Assembly (NCBI RefSeq): GCF_014282275.1
Contig: NZ_VFIA01000018.1
Span: 1 to 64,000 of the forward strand
Source of the DNA: Spirosoma utsteinense
GTDB lineage: Bacteria; Bacteroidota; Bacteroidia; Cytophagales; Spirosomataceae
Direction: 5' to 3'
Length of the DNA stretch: 64,000 bases
Numbering within the stretch: position 1 is the stretch's first letter; every line of letters starts with the position of its first letter. Of the stretch, positions 1 through 7,696 are shown one piece after another. The position numbers and the translations under genes were made by a program. The notes beneath the pieces are model-generated. The model did no database searches, was not told the origin of the DNA, and was given only the letters and a program-made list of their open reading frames with translations.

Positions 1-64
1 CTTGTTTGAGTTCGACACAGCGATGCCGCAGCGCTTCGTAATCTGCCTGTTTGTAGGTAGCCAT
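1..64 (-). CDS. 5' end of an unidentified protein, truncated by the window edge
   Basis: An ATG on the minus strand at 64-62 opens a frame that stays open to the window edge (about 21 codons, starting MATYKQADYEALRHRCVELK). Only the N-terminus is visible, so no domain can be assigned. The opening resembles the start of helix-turn-helix proteins that accompany IS630-type transposases, but that is a guess from style and not a match I can prove. The 235-base gap to the next gene would then contain its promoter or an element end; I see no obvious terminal inverted repeat there. Confidence 0.5.
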   Translation of the reverse strand, partial: MATYKQADYEALRHRCVELKQ

Positions 65-299
65 AAAAACCCAAAGCACAAACATTAATGGACTTACTCA
101 CGCATCAATAATCAATTCAGTATTTTTTTTGAATACCGCATTCAATCACATCGCTTCGATTAAATTCCGCTGACACAGTTCAGCGAGTACTCCCTGCCGT
201 TATAACATATAAAGCAATTTATGATTTGATAGTGCCGTTAACTAATCTCAGCGTTCGGTCTGATCAAAGCGAGCGCACGAAATCAGGTGAACCTACGCC

Positions 300-1034
300 A
301 TGATGAATAGTCCCCTACAAATTGGCACCTGTGGCCTTGGCGGCTCAAAAGCCGCGTATGCAAGGTTATTTTCCTGTGTCGAAATTCAGCAAACATTTTA
401 TCAGCCGCCCCAACTCACTACCCTGCAACGTTGGCGAGCGGAGGTACCAACAGACTTCGAGTTCACCCTGAAAGCCTGGCAGCTTATCACACACCCGGCC
501 AAAAGTCCAACGTACAAACGGCTCAAACGAAATCTTTCGGAACAGGAGCGGGCAGAAGTCGGGTATTTTAAATCCACCGCCATCGTTGAGGAAGCCTGGC
601 ACTATACGTTGGCCTGTGCTCAGGCATTAGGCGCTAAAAGGGTACTGTTTCAGTGCCCAGCCAGTTTTACCCAGACGCCTGAGCATATTCAGAATCTGGT
701 CCACTTCTTCTCCCGCATTGAGCGGAAGGGCCTCACCTGCTGCTGGGAGCCCCGTGGTCCCTGGGACAAGCCTGTGATAAAAGCCTTATGCCAAGACCTT
801 GACTTGTGGCATGTGGTTGATCCCTTTACCACGATGAGTGTAACCCCGGAACAGGTTTACTTTCGGCTTCATGGCCGACAGGGCTGGCGGTATCAATATG
901 AGTCTGATGAGTTGTCGGATTTAACGGAGCTAATACCTAAGGATGAAGTTGGATACGTTTTCTTCAACAATATTCACATGAGGCAAGACGCTTTATTATT
1001 TAAGCAACTACTCAAGGCAGGTTCTAATTATTGA
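300..1034 (+). CDS. DUF72 (YecE-like) family protein
   Basis: A 244-residue protein that reads as a DUF72/YecE family member. The family folds as a TIM barrel and its biochemical role is not established. Visible hallmarks are the N-terminal IGTCG strand, the DFEFTLKAWQ segment near residues 53-62, the WEPRG strand in the middle, and YFRLHGR near residue 187, which is the most typical family motif. Length is normal. The start is one of two adjacent ATGs (300 or 303). It stands alone, with a minus-strand DUF983 gene downstream, so no operon context helps with function. Confidence 0.85.
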   Translation: MMNSPLQIGTCGLGGSKAAYARLFSCVEIQQTFYQPPQLTTLQRWRAEVPTDFEFTLKAWQLITHPAKSPTYKRLKRNLSEQERAEVGYFKSTAIVEEAWHYTLACAQALGAKRVLFQCPASFTQTPEHIQNLVHFFSRIERKGLTCCWEPRGPWDKPVIKALCQDLDLWHVVDPFTTMSVTPEQVYFRLHGRQGWRYQYESDELSDLTELIPKDEVGYVFFNNIHMRQDALLFKQLLKAGSNY

Positions 1035-1147
1035 TGGGTGAATAAACCTTACAAGAAACGTATAATTCAGGCGACTATTAATCGGCGAACCAACAGCCTG
1101 GAAATCCCCTACCGAGTGGTTTACTCCGCTTCTTTTAGCTTTTTCTA

Positions 1148-1534
1148 TCAGGGGCAGTGAGTGGGCTTATGAGCATCGTAAGAAATGAAAAAATTAATCC
1201 AGGTCAACCGAGCCAACCGAAATACCACTGGGGTTAGCAAAATGATTAAGCTGATTAAAATGGCTAGAAAGTAACCCAACTCCATCGCTAGCAGCACTTC
1301 CATTACGATAAAACAACCCACAATCAAGGCCGTATAATAGGCATAACTTACGTACAGGGCACCGGTATAGTAGCCCGGCTCCCGCTCAAAACGTTCACCA
1401 CAGCAGGCACATTGTGGATTCATCTCATCAAACCGTTTAAGATTATAAGGGTTACTGACAGCAAAGAAGCTGCCCTGCTGACAACGAGGACAGGTGTTGA
1501 AAAAGATGCTGTATAGTTTTGTGCCTTTGCCCAT
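1148..1534 (-). CDS. DUF983 membrane protein with zinc-ribbon-like cysteines
   Basis: A small DUF983 protein of unknown function. After the start come CPRCQQG and a second pair CACCGERF, which together look like a four-cysteine metal ribbon, then the family segment EREPGYYTGALYVSY and two hydrophobic stretches that should be transmembrane helices. The open frame extends 12 codons further up to an ATG at 1570, but the start at 1534 (MGKGTKLYSIF) matches how family members normally begin, so I prefer it. Convergent with the upstream DUF72 gene; no partner genes nearby. Confidence 0.8.
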   Translation of the reverse strand: MGKGTKLYSIFFNTCPRCQQGSFFAVSNPYNLKRFDEMNPQCACCGERFEREPGYYTGALYVSYAYYTALIVGCFIVMEVLLAMELGYFLAILISLIILLTPVVFRLARLTWINFFISYDAHKPTHCP

Positions 1535-1881
1535 GAGATGATAGAATTTAGTAGGTAATGGAGAGCCCATCCCGATTGACCGACGCGTCAGGAAGGGCGC
1601 GTTTCTTTACATGACCAACTAGGTGGGCACTTTGTTTTCCACTAGTATACTGGCGGCTCTTATTGAATTCCTCACCAGCCGTCGCCAGTGTATGCTGGGT
1701 GGCTGAAAGACCAAATTAGCTACGGCGGGAGCCTAAATCAGGCAATGTAAAACTTATATTATTTATAGGAGCTGCTAACAATTGTTGCCAAATGAAGCTG
1801 ATGACGAAAATTAAACGAATCGAAGAAGTAGCGTCAGTGTGATGCTGAGTCGTAGAATGACCCATCAGTTAATTTCCGGGC

Positions 1882-1944
1882 AACGATCAGTTCAACTACC
1901 AGGCTGAATGTATAGCTTTCAGTATGGTAGTTGAACTGATCGTT
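1882..1944. repeat. Perfect 20-bp inverted repeat (hairpin)
   Basis: Left arm AACGATCAGTTCAACTACCA (1882-1901) and right arm (1925-1944) are perfect reverse complements, with a 23-base spacer in which CTGAA and TTCAG can extend the stem. It lies directly beside the minus-strand terminator at 1945-1989, and no T-run follows on the plus strand, so it may be a second transcription barrier, an operator or a mobile-element remnant. Confidence 0.75.
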
Positions 1945-1989
1945 CAAAAAAACCACCAGTTAGGGAGCAACATCCCCTACCCGGTGGTT
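1945..1989 (-). terminator. Intrinsic terminator read on the minus strand
   Basis: AACCACC (1951-1957) pairs with GGTGGTT (1983-1989), with an inner TAGGG/CCCTA stem. On the minus strand the stem is followed by a run of seven T residues (the A-run at 1946-1952). This implies a minus-strand transcript arriving from the right, although the only candidate gene there is the micro-ORF at 1995-2069. Confidence 0.7.
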
Positions 1990-1994
1990 ATCAG

Positions 1995-2069
1995 CTATGT
2001 TGTAGCCATTCGTAGGTAGAGGGCCATTAGCATGACGCCCATAAAGAAATTCAGCCGTAGACTTAACAT
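1995..2069 (-). CDS. Possible 24-residue hydrophobic micro-protein
   Basis: An ATG at 2069 opens a 24-codon frame (residues 4-19 are LRLNFFMGVMLMALYL) that is strongly hydrophobic and could form one membrane helix. Its stop lies six bases before the stem of a good minus-strand terminator, which is the main argument for a real transcript. There is no Shine-Dalgarno sequence, which is normal for the phylum. It could equally be the 3' remnant of a longer membrane-protein gene, since the frame is open upstream without another start. Confidence 0.3.
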   Translation of the reverse strand: MLSLRLNFFMGVMLMALYLRMATT

Positions 2070-2078
2070 CTTTAGGGG

Positions 2079-2315
2079 TTGGCGGTTAAGCTTATCACAT
2101 CTAAAACAAGTCAAGGAATGGAAGAAGTAGAAGTGCCACCGGAAGCAGAAGCCATTTTACTGGGATATACCGAACAGAATAACTCCGCTGGAGCCAGTGA
2201 AATAAAAGCGTTTTACAAGGGCAAAGCTCAAAATGGAAACAAACTGGTTGGTCAGGCGGATGGCTACCAAATTAAATATGACCAAAACGAAGATAAGTTT
2301 TACATCGTTACCTAA
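2079..2315 (+). CDS. Small hypothetical protein, 78 residues
   Basis: I do not recognise this protein. It is acidic and polar with an ordered-looking C-terminus (residues about 45-78, ending YDQNEDKFYIVT), and no signal peptide, membrane segment or cysteines. The longest version begins at a TTG preceded closely by AGGGG; an in-frame ATG at 2118, preceded by AAGGA, would give 65 residues. The amino-acid sequence before the ATG still looks protein-like, so I keep the longer form with reservation. No neighbour suggests a role. Confidence 0.5.
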   Translation: MAVKLITSKTSQGMEEVEVPPEAEAILLGYTEQNNSAGASEIKAFYKGKAQNGNKLVGQADGYQIKYDQNEDKFYIVT

Positions 2316-2683
2316 CCCGCATTGCTCCCTGGGTAGTCTGCTTTAAGGGAGCGACTGCCCGTTTTCTCGATCAGGTTGCGACGACTAAAGTCACGGGGCG
2401 GCACCGTTCAGCCGCTAGTAGCCAAAAGCGCTACTCAACCAAGTAAACCAGGCCATCTAACCCGTTTTGACTGGGCGTGTTTAGCGGTTCCAGACTTGAC
2501 AATAGCCATCAATGGATCATTCTGCCGAATCACACGGCAGAATGACACCACCCGTTTTTAGGTTCTCTTATTTTGCGTTTGGCCCGAGCCTAATCCTCAT
2601 CATTCTCTTTACTACTAAACATGACCAGCGTTCCATCTGTTTGCTGAACGGTCTACAGACCGACTACTCAACAGATAGAACGA
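2316..2683. other. Intergenic stretch with one short hairpin
   Basis: About 370 bases upstream of the outer-membrane protein gene. The frames present here are short and poor. TCATTCTGCCG (2517-2527) and its reverse complement (2535-2545) form a perfect 11-bp stem with a 7-base loop and no following T-run. I see no clear promoter match. Confidence 0.5.
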
Positions 2684-3982
2684 ATGAATTACATATACGC
2701 GCTGATTATCAGCCTTTTACCGCTAAGTGCCTGGGCGCAGAAAATACCCAGAGCAACCAACGCTAAGATTAAAATAACCGAAATCCTGAAGGACCCCGAA
2801 GCCGCACCGCCCAAGCTGTTTCTGAACTGTCAGAACGTAAATTGTTTTGATGACTATGTGCGCACCCAGCTTTCGTTTTTCGACTTCGTCCGGGATCGTC
2901 AGCTCTGCGATATTGAAATCCTGACCACTCAGCAAACTACCGGTGCCAGCGGCTCGGAGTACACCCTGACGCTGCTGGGCCAAAATCGCCAACAGGGTTT
3001 AATTGATACGCTCCGCTTCACTACCCGTCAGACCGACACCGACGCCATGATCCGCCAACGCTTTGTGCAATCGCTTCGGCTGGGCCTGGTGCGGTTCATG
3101 ACCCGAACCAGCTTTATGCAGCAGGTCCTTGTCACCTTTCCCAAACGAAAAGCCGAACCGGATGACAAACCCAAAAGAGACCCCTGGCACTTTTGGGTTT
3201 TCATCCTGAGCGCCAATGCATCAGCCAACGGCGAAAGTAACCATAAGTACCTGTCTCTTAACGAAGATGTTAAGATCAACCGCGTGACGCTGGCTTCTAA
3301 GTTCAACTTCGACGCCTATTACAACACCACCCGCAATCGGTATGATGTAAACGAACAAACCATTGACGTTAAAAATATTGAGTTCGGGCTCTCGGCGCTG
3401 TATGTGCGTAGTCTGTCGGAACACTGGTCGGTGGGGGGCCTCTACAAAGGCTATCATTCCATTTACCAGAATATGGCCTTCTCCCAGAGTGTGTCGCCAG
3501 CCCTGGAGTATAATCTGTTTCCCAACTCGGAAGTGACCCGGCGTCAGTTCCGCTGGATCTATCAGATTGGCCTTCGCTCCCTGAGCTACATTGACTCAAC
3601 AGTGTATAATAAAACCGCAGAGACACTGCCGTTCCAGCAACTGACGGGCATCTTCGCCATGACTGAGCCATGGGGTTCGCTCAACGCCAGCATCGCAGGC
3701 TATCAGTTTCTGCACGATCTGAGCAAGAACCGACTAACGTTTCAAACGACCGTTTCGTGGCGTATCCTGGAGGGGCTGATGTTGCAACTTAACGGGGAGG
3801 TTAGTTTGATCAACAATCAGATTTCACTGGCCAAAGAGATTGGAGATCCCAACCAGTTTTTGCTGGGTGGGCGGCAGTTGCCCACCCGGTTTAACTATTC
3901 GTCGTCGGTGGGGCTGAGCTTTACGTTTGGTTCGATCAACAACGCGGCCGTCAATCCGCGCTTTACTAACGTCGATTTTTGA
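2684..3982 (+). CDS. Putative outer-membrane beta-barrel protein with N-terminal globular domain
   Basis: A 432-residue exported protein. Residues 1-18 form a signal peptide ending SAWAQ. Residues about 35-155 are a soluble domain with a CQNVNCFDDYVRTQL segment (two cysteines that could pair) followed by FFDFVRDRQLCDIEI. From about residue 165 onward the chain shows alternating hydrophobic/polar strands with many aromatic residues, typical of an outer-membrane barrel, and the last residue is phenylalanine (FTNVDF), a common barrel-assembly signal. I know similar anonymous proteins from Cytophagales but no named function. It stands alone, followed by a weak terminator. Confidence 0.65.
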   Translation: MNYIYALIISLLPLSAWAQKIPRATNAKIKITEILKDPEAAPPKLFLNCQNVNCFDDYVRTQLSFFDFVRDRQLCDIEILTTQQTTGASGSEYTLTLLGQNRQQGLIDTLRFTTRQTDTDAMIRQRFVQSLRLGLVRFMTRTSFMQQVLVTFPKRKAEPDDKPKRDPWHFWVFILSANASANGESNHKYLSLNEDVKINRVTLASKFNFDAYYNTTRNRYDVNEQTIDVKNIEFGLSALYVRSLSEHWSVGGLYKGYHSIYQNMAFSQSVSPALEYNLFPNSEVTRRQFRWIYQIGLRSLSYIDSTVYNKTAETLPFQQLTGIFAMTEPWGSLNASIAGYQFLHDLSKNRLTFQTTVSWRILEGLMLQLNGEVSLINNQISLAKEIGDPNQFLLGGRQLPTRFNYSSSVGLSFTFGSINNAAVNPRFTNVDF

Positions 3983-4201
3983 GCATAAGCACCCGGATTT
4001 CCGTTGATAATCACTGAAACCAGTATTCAACTAATGAAGGCTTTTCTGAACGCTTTGTGAGCAACGTTTATAATTAACAAGAGGTCAACTTATCAGCTGT
4101 TCCGTGGCTATTTATAGTTGGGTATAATGAAAAGAAAGATTGCCTTATCTCCTTTCCAACTACGTGACATCACAACCTTATCTTTCTAAACTCAAGTCAG
4201 C

Positions 4202-4229
4202 AAAGGCGCTCAGTTGAGGAAGCCTTTTT
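4202..4229 (+). terminator. Weak intrinsic terminator candidate
   Basis: AAAGGC (4202-4207) pairs with GCCTTT (4222-4227) and is followed by T residues. The stem is only six base pairs, so this is tentative. The rest of the 3983-4287 gap between the barrel protein and the convergent AraC gene shows nothing else. Confidence 0.4.
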
Positions 4230-4287
4230 CATGGTAATAAAGAACCTGTTTACACTTTTATTTTTCAAGTAGAATTAGGTGGTTTTG

Positions 4288-5148
4288 TCAAGTTTGTCTG
4301 CGGAAAGCGGTTGGCGTACTGCCCGTATACTTCCTGAACTGCTTACAAAAGTGACTTTCATCCGTGTAACCAAATTCATCTGCAATCTGGGCCAGGGTTA
4401 ACGGGCTATACAGCAGTCGGGCTTCAATGAGTTTAATTCTGTGTTTGATGATGTATTTCTTGAGGGATTCACCCGTTTGCTTTTTAAAAAAGAGACTAAT
4501 ATAAGCTGGCGCATAATGGAACACATCGGCTAAGTGCTCGATACTGAGTTCTTTAGGCTGGTAGATGTGTTGCCGTACATACATCAGAATCGCTTCCACC
4601 GAAGCGTTGATGCCGGGCTTTACCAATGTCTGGCCAAAGAGATTTCGAGCCAGGATTATCAGCATACTTCGCATCAGGCTGTCCCGAATAATGGCAAAGT
4701 AGGGCGACTGATTGCGCTCATACTCTTCTTCCAGCACCATCAGCAGGTGGTGTAGCTTCTGCTTCTCCTGTTTATCGACAACAATAGAGCCACGACTCTG
4801 GGAAGAGGTTGTCAGCAAGGTATGTATGATCGGCTGCCAGGGGCTGTCTTTGTCCACCACAGGATGCTTATGACTCGATTCGTTGAAGCGAATAAAGCAG
4901 AATTCGGTTACCTCCTGAATAACAAAATCATGATAATCCTCTGGCCCTAACAGAAATACATCACCCTGGCTATAGCCAAACGTATTACCGTTGATATGGT
5001 GAAGACCCTTGCCTTTTAGTATAAAAATAATCTCGAAGTAGGTATGCTTATGAACTGCATGCAGCCAGGTTGTAGCCTCAAAGTGATAAATGTTAAAGGG
5101 CGTGTGCAGTATATATCGTTTCATCAGCCAATACAGAGTTATAAACAT
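4288..5148 (-). CDS. AraC family transcriptional regulator with cupin sensor domain
   Basis: A 286-residue regulator. Residues about 15-100 form a cupin-like sugar-sensing domain (HKHTYFEIIFILKGKG, then HHINGNTFGYSQGD). Residues about 190-286 hold the two helix-turn-helix motifs of the AraC/XylS family, with the second one in the classical form IADEFGYTDESHFCKQFRKYTG followed by TPTAFR. A second ATG at 5124 (MKRYILHT) is an equally good start. It is transcribed divergently from the secreted DUF1080 gene with 95 bases between them, so it is likely the local activator of that gene in response to a sugar. That link is inference from arrangement. Confidence 0.85.
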   Translation of the reverse strand: MFITLYWLMKRYILHTPFNIYHFEATTWLHAVHKHTYFEIIFILKGKGLHHINGNTFGYSQGDVFLLGPEDYHDFVIQEVTEFCFIRFNESSHKHPVVDKDSPWQPIIHTLLTTSSQSRGSIVVDKQEKQKLHHLLMVLEEEYERNQSPYFAIIRDSLMRSMLIILARNLFGQTLVKPGINASVEAILMYVRQHIYQPKELSIEHLADVFHYAPAYISLFFKKQTGESLKKYIIKHRIKLIEARLLYSPLTLAQIADEFGYTDESHFCKQFRKYTGSTPTAFRRQT

Positions 5149-5173
5149 ACCAGTAAAGAATGGATTTTTACAA

Positions 5174-5203
5174 TTTGTCCAACTTTATCCTGTCTTAGTT
5201 TTG
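5174..5203 (+). promoter_or_regulatory. Bacteroidota-type promoter for the DUF1080 gene
   Basis: TTTG at 5174-5177 and TAGTTTTG at 5196-5203 fit the phylum consensus TTTG and TAnnTTTG, separated by 18 bases. The predicted transcription start near 5210 leaves a leader of about 35 bases before the ATG at 5244. It also lies in the control region shared with the divergent AraC gene. Confidence 0.65.
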
Positions 5204-5243
5204 CTACCAGTTAACGAGTTCCCCTACCAAAAAAAGTATATAT

Positions 5244-6113
5244 ATGAAATACCTTGTTTTACTAACACTCAGTTTGATAGCCATTTGTATACTGCCATCC
5301 ATGCATAAGCCCGACGAATGGGAACCGCTTTTGGATAAAAAATTATCTCGATGGGAAAATTACCTGAGCTATGCGCATACGCTTGACTATAATGGAAATA
5401 TACCCAAAGACGCAGCAGGTAATCCATTAAAACCCATTGGTTATAACAAAGACGACACCCATGTTTTTTCCGTCCTGGATGAAGCGGGTGGCCCCGTCCT
5501 GCGGGTGAGTGGTGAGAAATATGGATGCCTGTTTACGCGCCAGTCATACGAAAATTATCACCTTGTCCTTCAAGTCAAATGGGGTACCCAAAAGTATGAA
5601 CCCCGAAAAAGTAAACTGCGCGATTCGGGCATACTCTATCATTCCATTGGGGAAGCGGGTGCCGAATACTGGCGTTCCTGGATGCTCTCGCAAGAGTTTC
5701 AGATTATGGAGGGGCATATGGGTGACTTCTGGTGTCAGGCCAACTCCGCCATTGACATCCGTTCTTTCCAGTCTGAAGGTGTTATGAACCGGGTGGCAGA
5801 CGAGAAGCAACCTTTTGGCACCTTTAAAAAGGGCAGTGATTCCTATTGCCTTCGGTCAGCAAATTACGAAAGTCCGGCAAGCGAATGGACAACGCTGGAA
5901 CTGATCTGCTTCGAGGGGAAGAGCCTGCATATCGTCAACGGACACGTGGTGATGGTACTGAAAGACTCGCGCTATACGAAACCCGATGGGCAGGATGTGG
6001 CTATGAGAGAAGGTAAAATTCAGCTACAAAGTGAAGCGGCTGAAGTATTTTATCGGGACATTCGTATCAAACCACTGACTGCAATGCCCAAAGCGTACGC
6101 AGGCTTATTTTAA
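5244..6113 (+). CDS. Secreted DUF1080 protein (3-keto-disaccharide hydrolase family)
   Basis: A 289-residue protein with an N-terminal signal sequence (MKYLVLLTLSLIAICIL). The rest is a jelly-roll fold of the DUF1080 family, many members of which hydrolyse 3-keto-glycosides. Recognisable parts are WEPLLDKKLSRWENYL near residues 26-41, then FTRQSYENYHLVLQVKWG, DSGILYH, SQEFQIMEGHMGDFW, and near the C-terminus GKIQLQSEAAEVFYRDIRIKPL, which is the usual family ending. Length is typical. Expression probably depends on the promoter at 5174-5203 and the divergent AraC regulator. Its location should be periplasmic or outer surface. No partner glucoside 3-dehydrogenase is visible nearby. Confidence 0.88.
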   Translation: MKYLVLLTLSLIAICILPSMHKPDEWEPLLDKKLSRWENYLSYAHTLDYNGNIPKDAAGNPLKPIGYNKDDTHVFSVLDEAGGPVLRVSGEKYGCLFTRQSYENYHLVLQVKWGTQKYEPRKSKLRDSGILYHSIGEAGAEYWRSWMLSQEFQIMEGHMGDFWCQANSAIDIRSFQSEGVMNRVADEKQPFGTFKKGSDSYCLRSANYESPASEWTTLELICFEGKSLHIVNGHVVMVLKDSRYTKPDGQDVAMREGKIQLQSEAAEVFYRDIRIKPLTAMPKAYAGLF

Positions 6114-6124
6114 ACGTGGCTTTT

Positions 6125-6157
6125 TATCATGATGCCTACTTGCATCATGATACCTTT
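6125..6157 (+). terminator. Intrinsic terminator after the DUF1080 gene
   Basis: TATCATGATGC (6125-6135) and its reverse complement (6142-6152) form a perfect 11-bp stem with a 6-base loop, followed by CCTTTTTC. It begins 12 bases after the stop codon. Confidence 0.75.
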
Positions 6158-6222
6158 TTCATTCCTTCTCCAGCTCACTATACCAAACTGATCAGTCACC
6201 AAAGGTGGCAATGGAGCTATTG

Positions 6223-6432
6223 TTAATGAGTTGGATAGGCTTCAGTAGCTGACCAATTGTACGGTGCTTTGTGGTTGACCTTACCAAGTTGGTGAATCGC
6301 CCAGATGCTATCAACCGTCAAGTTGCGGGGGTGAAGCGTTCCAAAATCGGGGGTAAACAGGTGGGTGGCCTCAACTCCGGTTAAAACCGGCTCGTCAAAG
6401 GTGGCAAGAACATGACGGGCCCTAATTATGCC
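6223..6432 (-). pseudogene. Open minus-strand frame without a start, probable gene remnant
   Basis: From the stop at 6433-6435 to the TAA at 6223-6225 the minus strand encodes 69 codons with no stop and no ATG. The amino acids read like a real protein (for example HLFTPDFGTLHPRNLTVDSI and IWAIHQLGK) and not like an antisense shadow, since no plus-strand gene covers most of it. I do not recognise the family. The likely explanation is the 3' end of a decayed gene. The surrounding 6158-6486 holds nothing else I can support. Confidence 0.3.
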
Positions 6433-6486
6433 TTACATTGTGTCGTACTTAATAAACACGCTGTTTTTCTTCAATCGCTGAATCTT

Positions 6487-6885
6487 ATGAAACGAGTGAC
6501 GGGTATAGGTGGCATCTTCTTCAAAACTAAAGATCCACACGCAATGCGCGACTGGTACAGTCAGCATTTAGGCCTTACTACGGATCAACATGGTGCCACC
6601 TTTGAATGGCGCGAAAGTCAAGACCCTGCCCAAAAAGGCGTTACCACCTGGAGTCCTTTCCCTGAACAGACCTCTTACTTTAGCCCCTCGTCGAAAGAGT
6701 TCATGCTTAATTTCCGAGTAGCTAATTTAGAAGAGTTGTTAGTGCTTCTTCGGCAAGAAGGTGTGGAGGTGATTGGTGAAATGGAGGTGTACGAGTATGG
6801 TAAATTTGGCTGGATACTCGATCCAGAAGGCAACAAAATTGAACTTTGGGAGCCAGTTGCCAATGAGCCTGATAAACTAGTGTAA
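6487..6885 (+). CDS. VOC superfamily (glyoxalase/bleomycin resistance-like) protein
   Basis: A protein of about 132 residues beginning MKRVTGIGGIFFKTKDP. It shows a single pair of beta-alpha-beta-beta-beta modules: residues 1-60 include FFKTKDPHAMRDWYSQHLGL, and the C-terminal part has ILDPEGNKIELWEP, the classic VOC ending whose final glutamate is a usual metal ligand. The open frame continues 25 codons upstream to 6412, but that part is low-quality and overlaps the remnant frame, so I chose the ATG at 6487. Substrate unknown; such proteins range from lyases to dioxygenases and antibiotic-binding proteins. Confidence 0.85.
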   Translation: MKRVTGIGGIFFKTKDPHAMRDWYSQHLGLTTDQHGATFEWRESQDPAQKGVTTWSPFPEQTSYFSPSSKEFMLNFRVANLEELLVLLRQEGVEVIGEMEVYEYGKFGWILDPEGNKIELWEPVANEPDKLV

Positions 6886-7348
6886 GGAAACAATTTTTGG
6901 CTAACGGACCGTCCCTGCTTAGCCTATTGCCACGTATACGGCCGTAAATCCCAACCTTTCCAGCCGATGAAGCGTCCTCATCTTAAAACTAAAAGTAGCT
7001 GAGAAGATGTGTTTTAACAGTACCACAAATGTGAGCTACCCTGTTGGTTCGGCAGGCCCCACAAAATTGCCTTAAAGCGGGTGCCAGGTAAGACTGTTCC
7101 GGCATCCAGCGAAGAGTTTACTGAGCCAGTACGTGTACTATGCCTTCTCTAAAAGCACCGCCCAACGGCGGTGCTTTTTATTGTCCGTCAGCGTACGCCA
7201 CCTGTCCGTTTCTGGACAAAACGATGGTTCTCAGATACGCTAAAATGGCCTCTACTGCGCTGAGGTCGCACTCCAAGAGTTTGGCAAGGCATTTGACATA
7301 CAGAAATAGATGAAATAAAATGAAGCATCGAACTCTAGCCATTACGGT
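6886..7348. other. Intergenic stretch with an orphan terminator
   Basis: About 460 bases. It contains a strong plus-strand terminator at 7151-7180 far from any gene end, and a short imperfect palindrome TGTCC (7203-7207) / GGACA (7214-7218) upstream of the PadR gene that could be an operator. I see no intact gene or RNA fold of a known class here. Confidence 0.5.
7151..7180 (+). terminator. Strong orphan intrinsic terminator
   Basis: AAAAGCACCGCC (7151-7162) and its perfect reverse complement (7167-7178) enclose a 4-base loop CAAC, with the T-run inside the 3' arm. The nearest upstream stop codon is 266 bases away (VOC gene), so it either ends a long 3' untranslated region or a lost or non-coding gene. 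Confidence 0.8.
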
Positions 7349-7684
7349 ATGCGACGGAATGATTTAGGTGAGTTTGAAGAAGTCGTTTTATTGGCGGTAG
7401 CCGCGCTTTCGCCCAAGGCGTATTCGGTTGTCATCGCTGAAGACCTTGAACGGGAAACCGGGCAGACCGTCAGTACAGGAGCAGTACATGCGGCCCTGCA
7501 ACGGCTCGAGACTAAAGGATACCTGACCTCACGGCTGGGCGAGGCCACTGCAGAACGCGGTGGTCGCAGAAAGCGGCTGTTCACCACTACAGCGCTGGGC
7601 GGGCGGGTGCTAAGCGAGGTGCAGGCCGTCCGCAACCGGCTCTGGGAGCGTATCGCTCCGCAGACCATACTCAAATGGAGTTAA
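7349..7684 (+). CDS. PadR family transcriptional regulator
   Basis: A 111-residue winged-helix regulator. LGEFEEVVLLAVAAL at the N-terminus, GAVHAALQRLETKGYLTSR in the recognition helix region and GGRRKRLFTTTALG forming the wing are typical of PadR proteins, and the length is normal for the short PadR-s2 type. In Spirosoma-like genomes such a PadR gene is regularly placed just ahead of a large FtsX/MacB-type permease with a prefix domain. Here only a remnant of that permease follows (12 bases downstream), so this regulator has probably lost its local target. It may still repress its own promoter. Confidence 0.88.
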   Translation: MRRNDLGEFEEVVLLAVAALSPKAYSVVIAEDLERETGQTVSTGAVHAALQRLETKGYLTSRLGEATAERGGRRKRLFTTTALGGRVLSEVQAVRNRLWERIAPQTILKWS

Positions 7685-7696
7685 CCTACCGGCCGC

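Larger units (their letters stand above)
1535..2078. other. Intergenic stretch with two hairpins and a possible micro-ORF
   Basis: Roughly 540 bases without a conventional gene. The left part (1571-1880) shows nothing I can assign. The right part holds a perfect 20-bp inverted repeat, a minus-strand terminator and a possible 24-codon minus-strand ORF, listed separately. Confidence 0.6.

Noticed and set aside
1..299. Insertion sequence at the window start
   Set aside because: Only about 21 codons of a possible transposase-associated protein are visible and I could not find a terminal inverted repeat or target duplication.
6412..6486. Longer start of the VOC protein
   Set aside because: The added 25 residues do not fit the family N-terminus, while the ATG at 6487 begins exactly at the first VOC strand.
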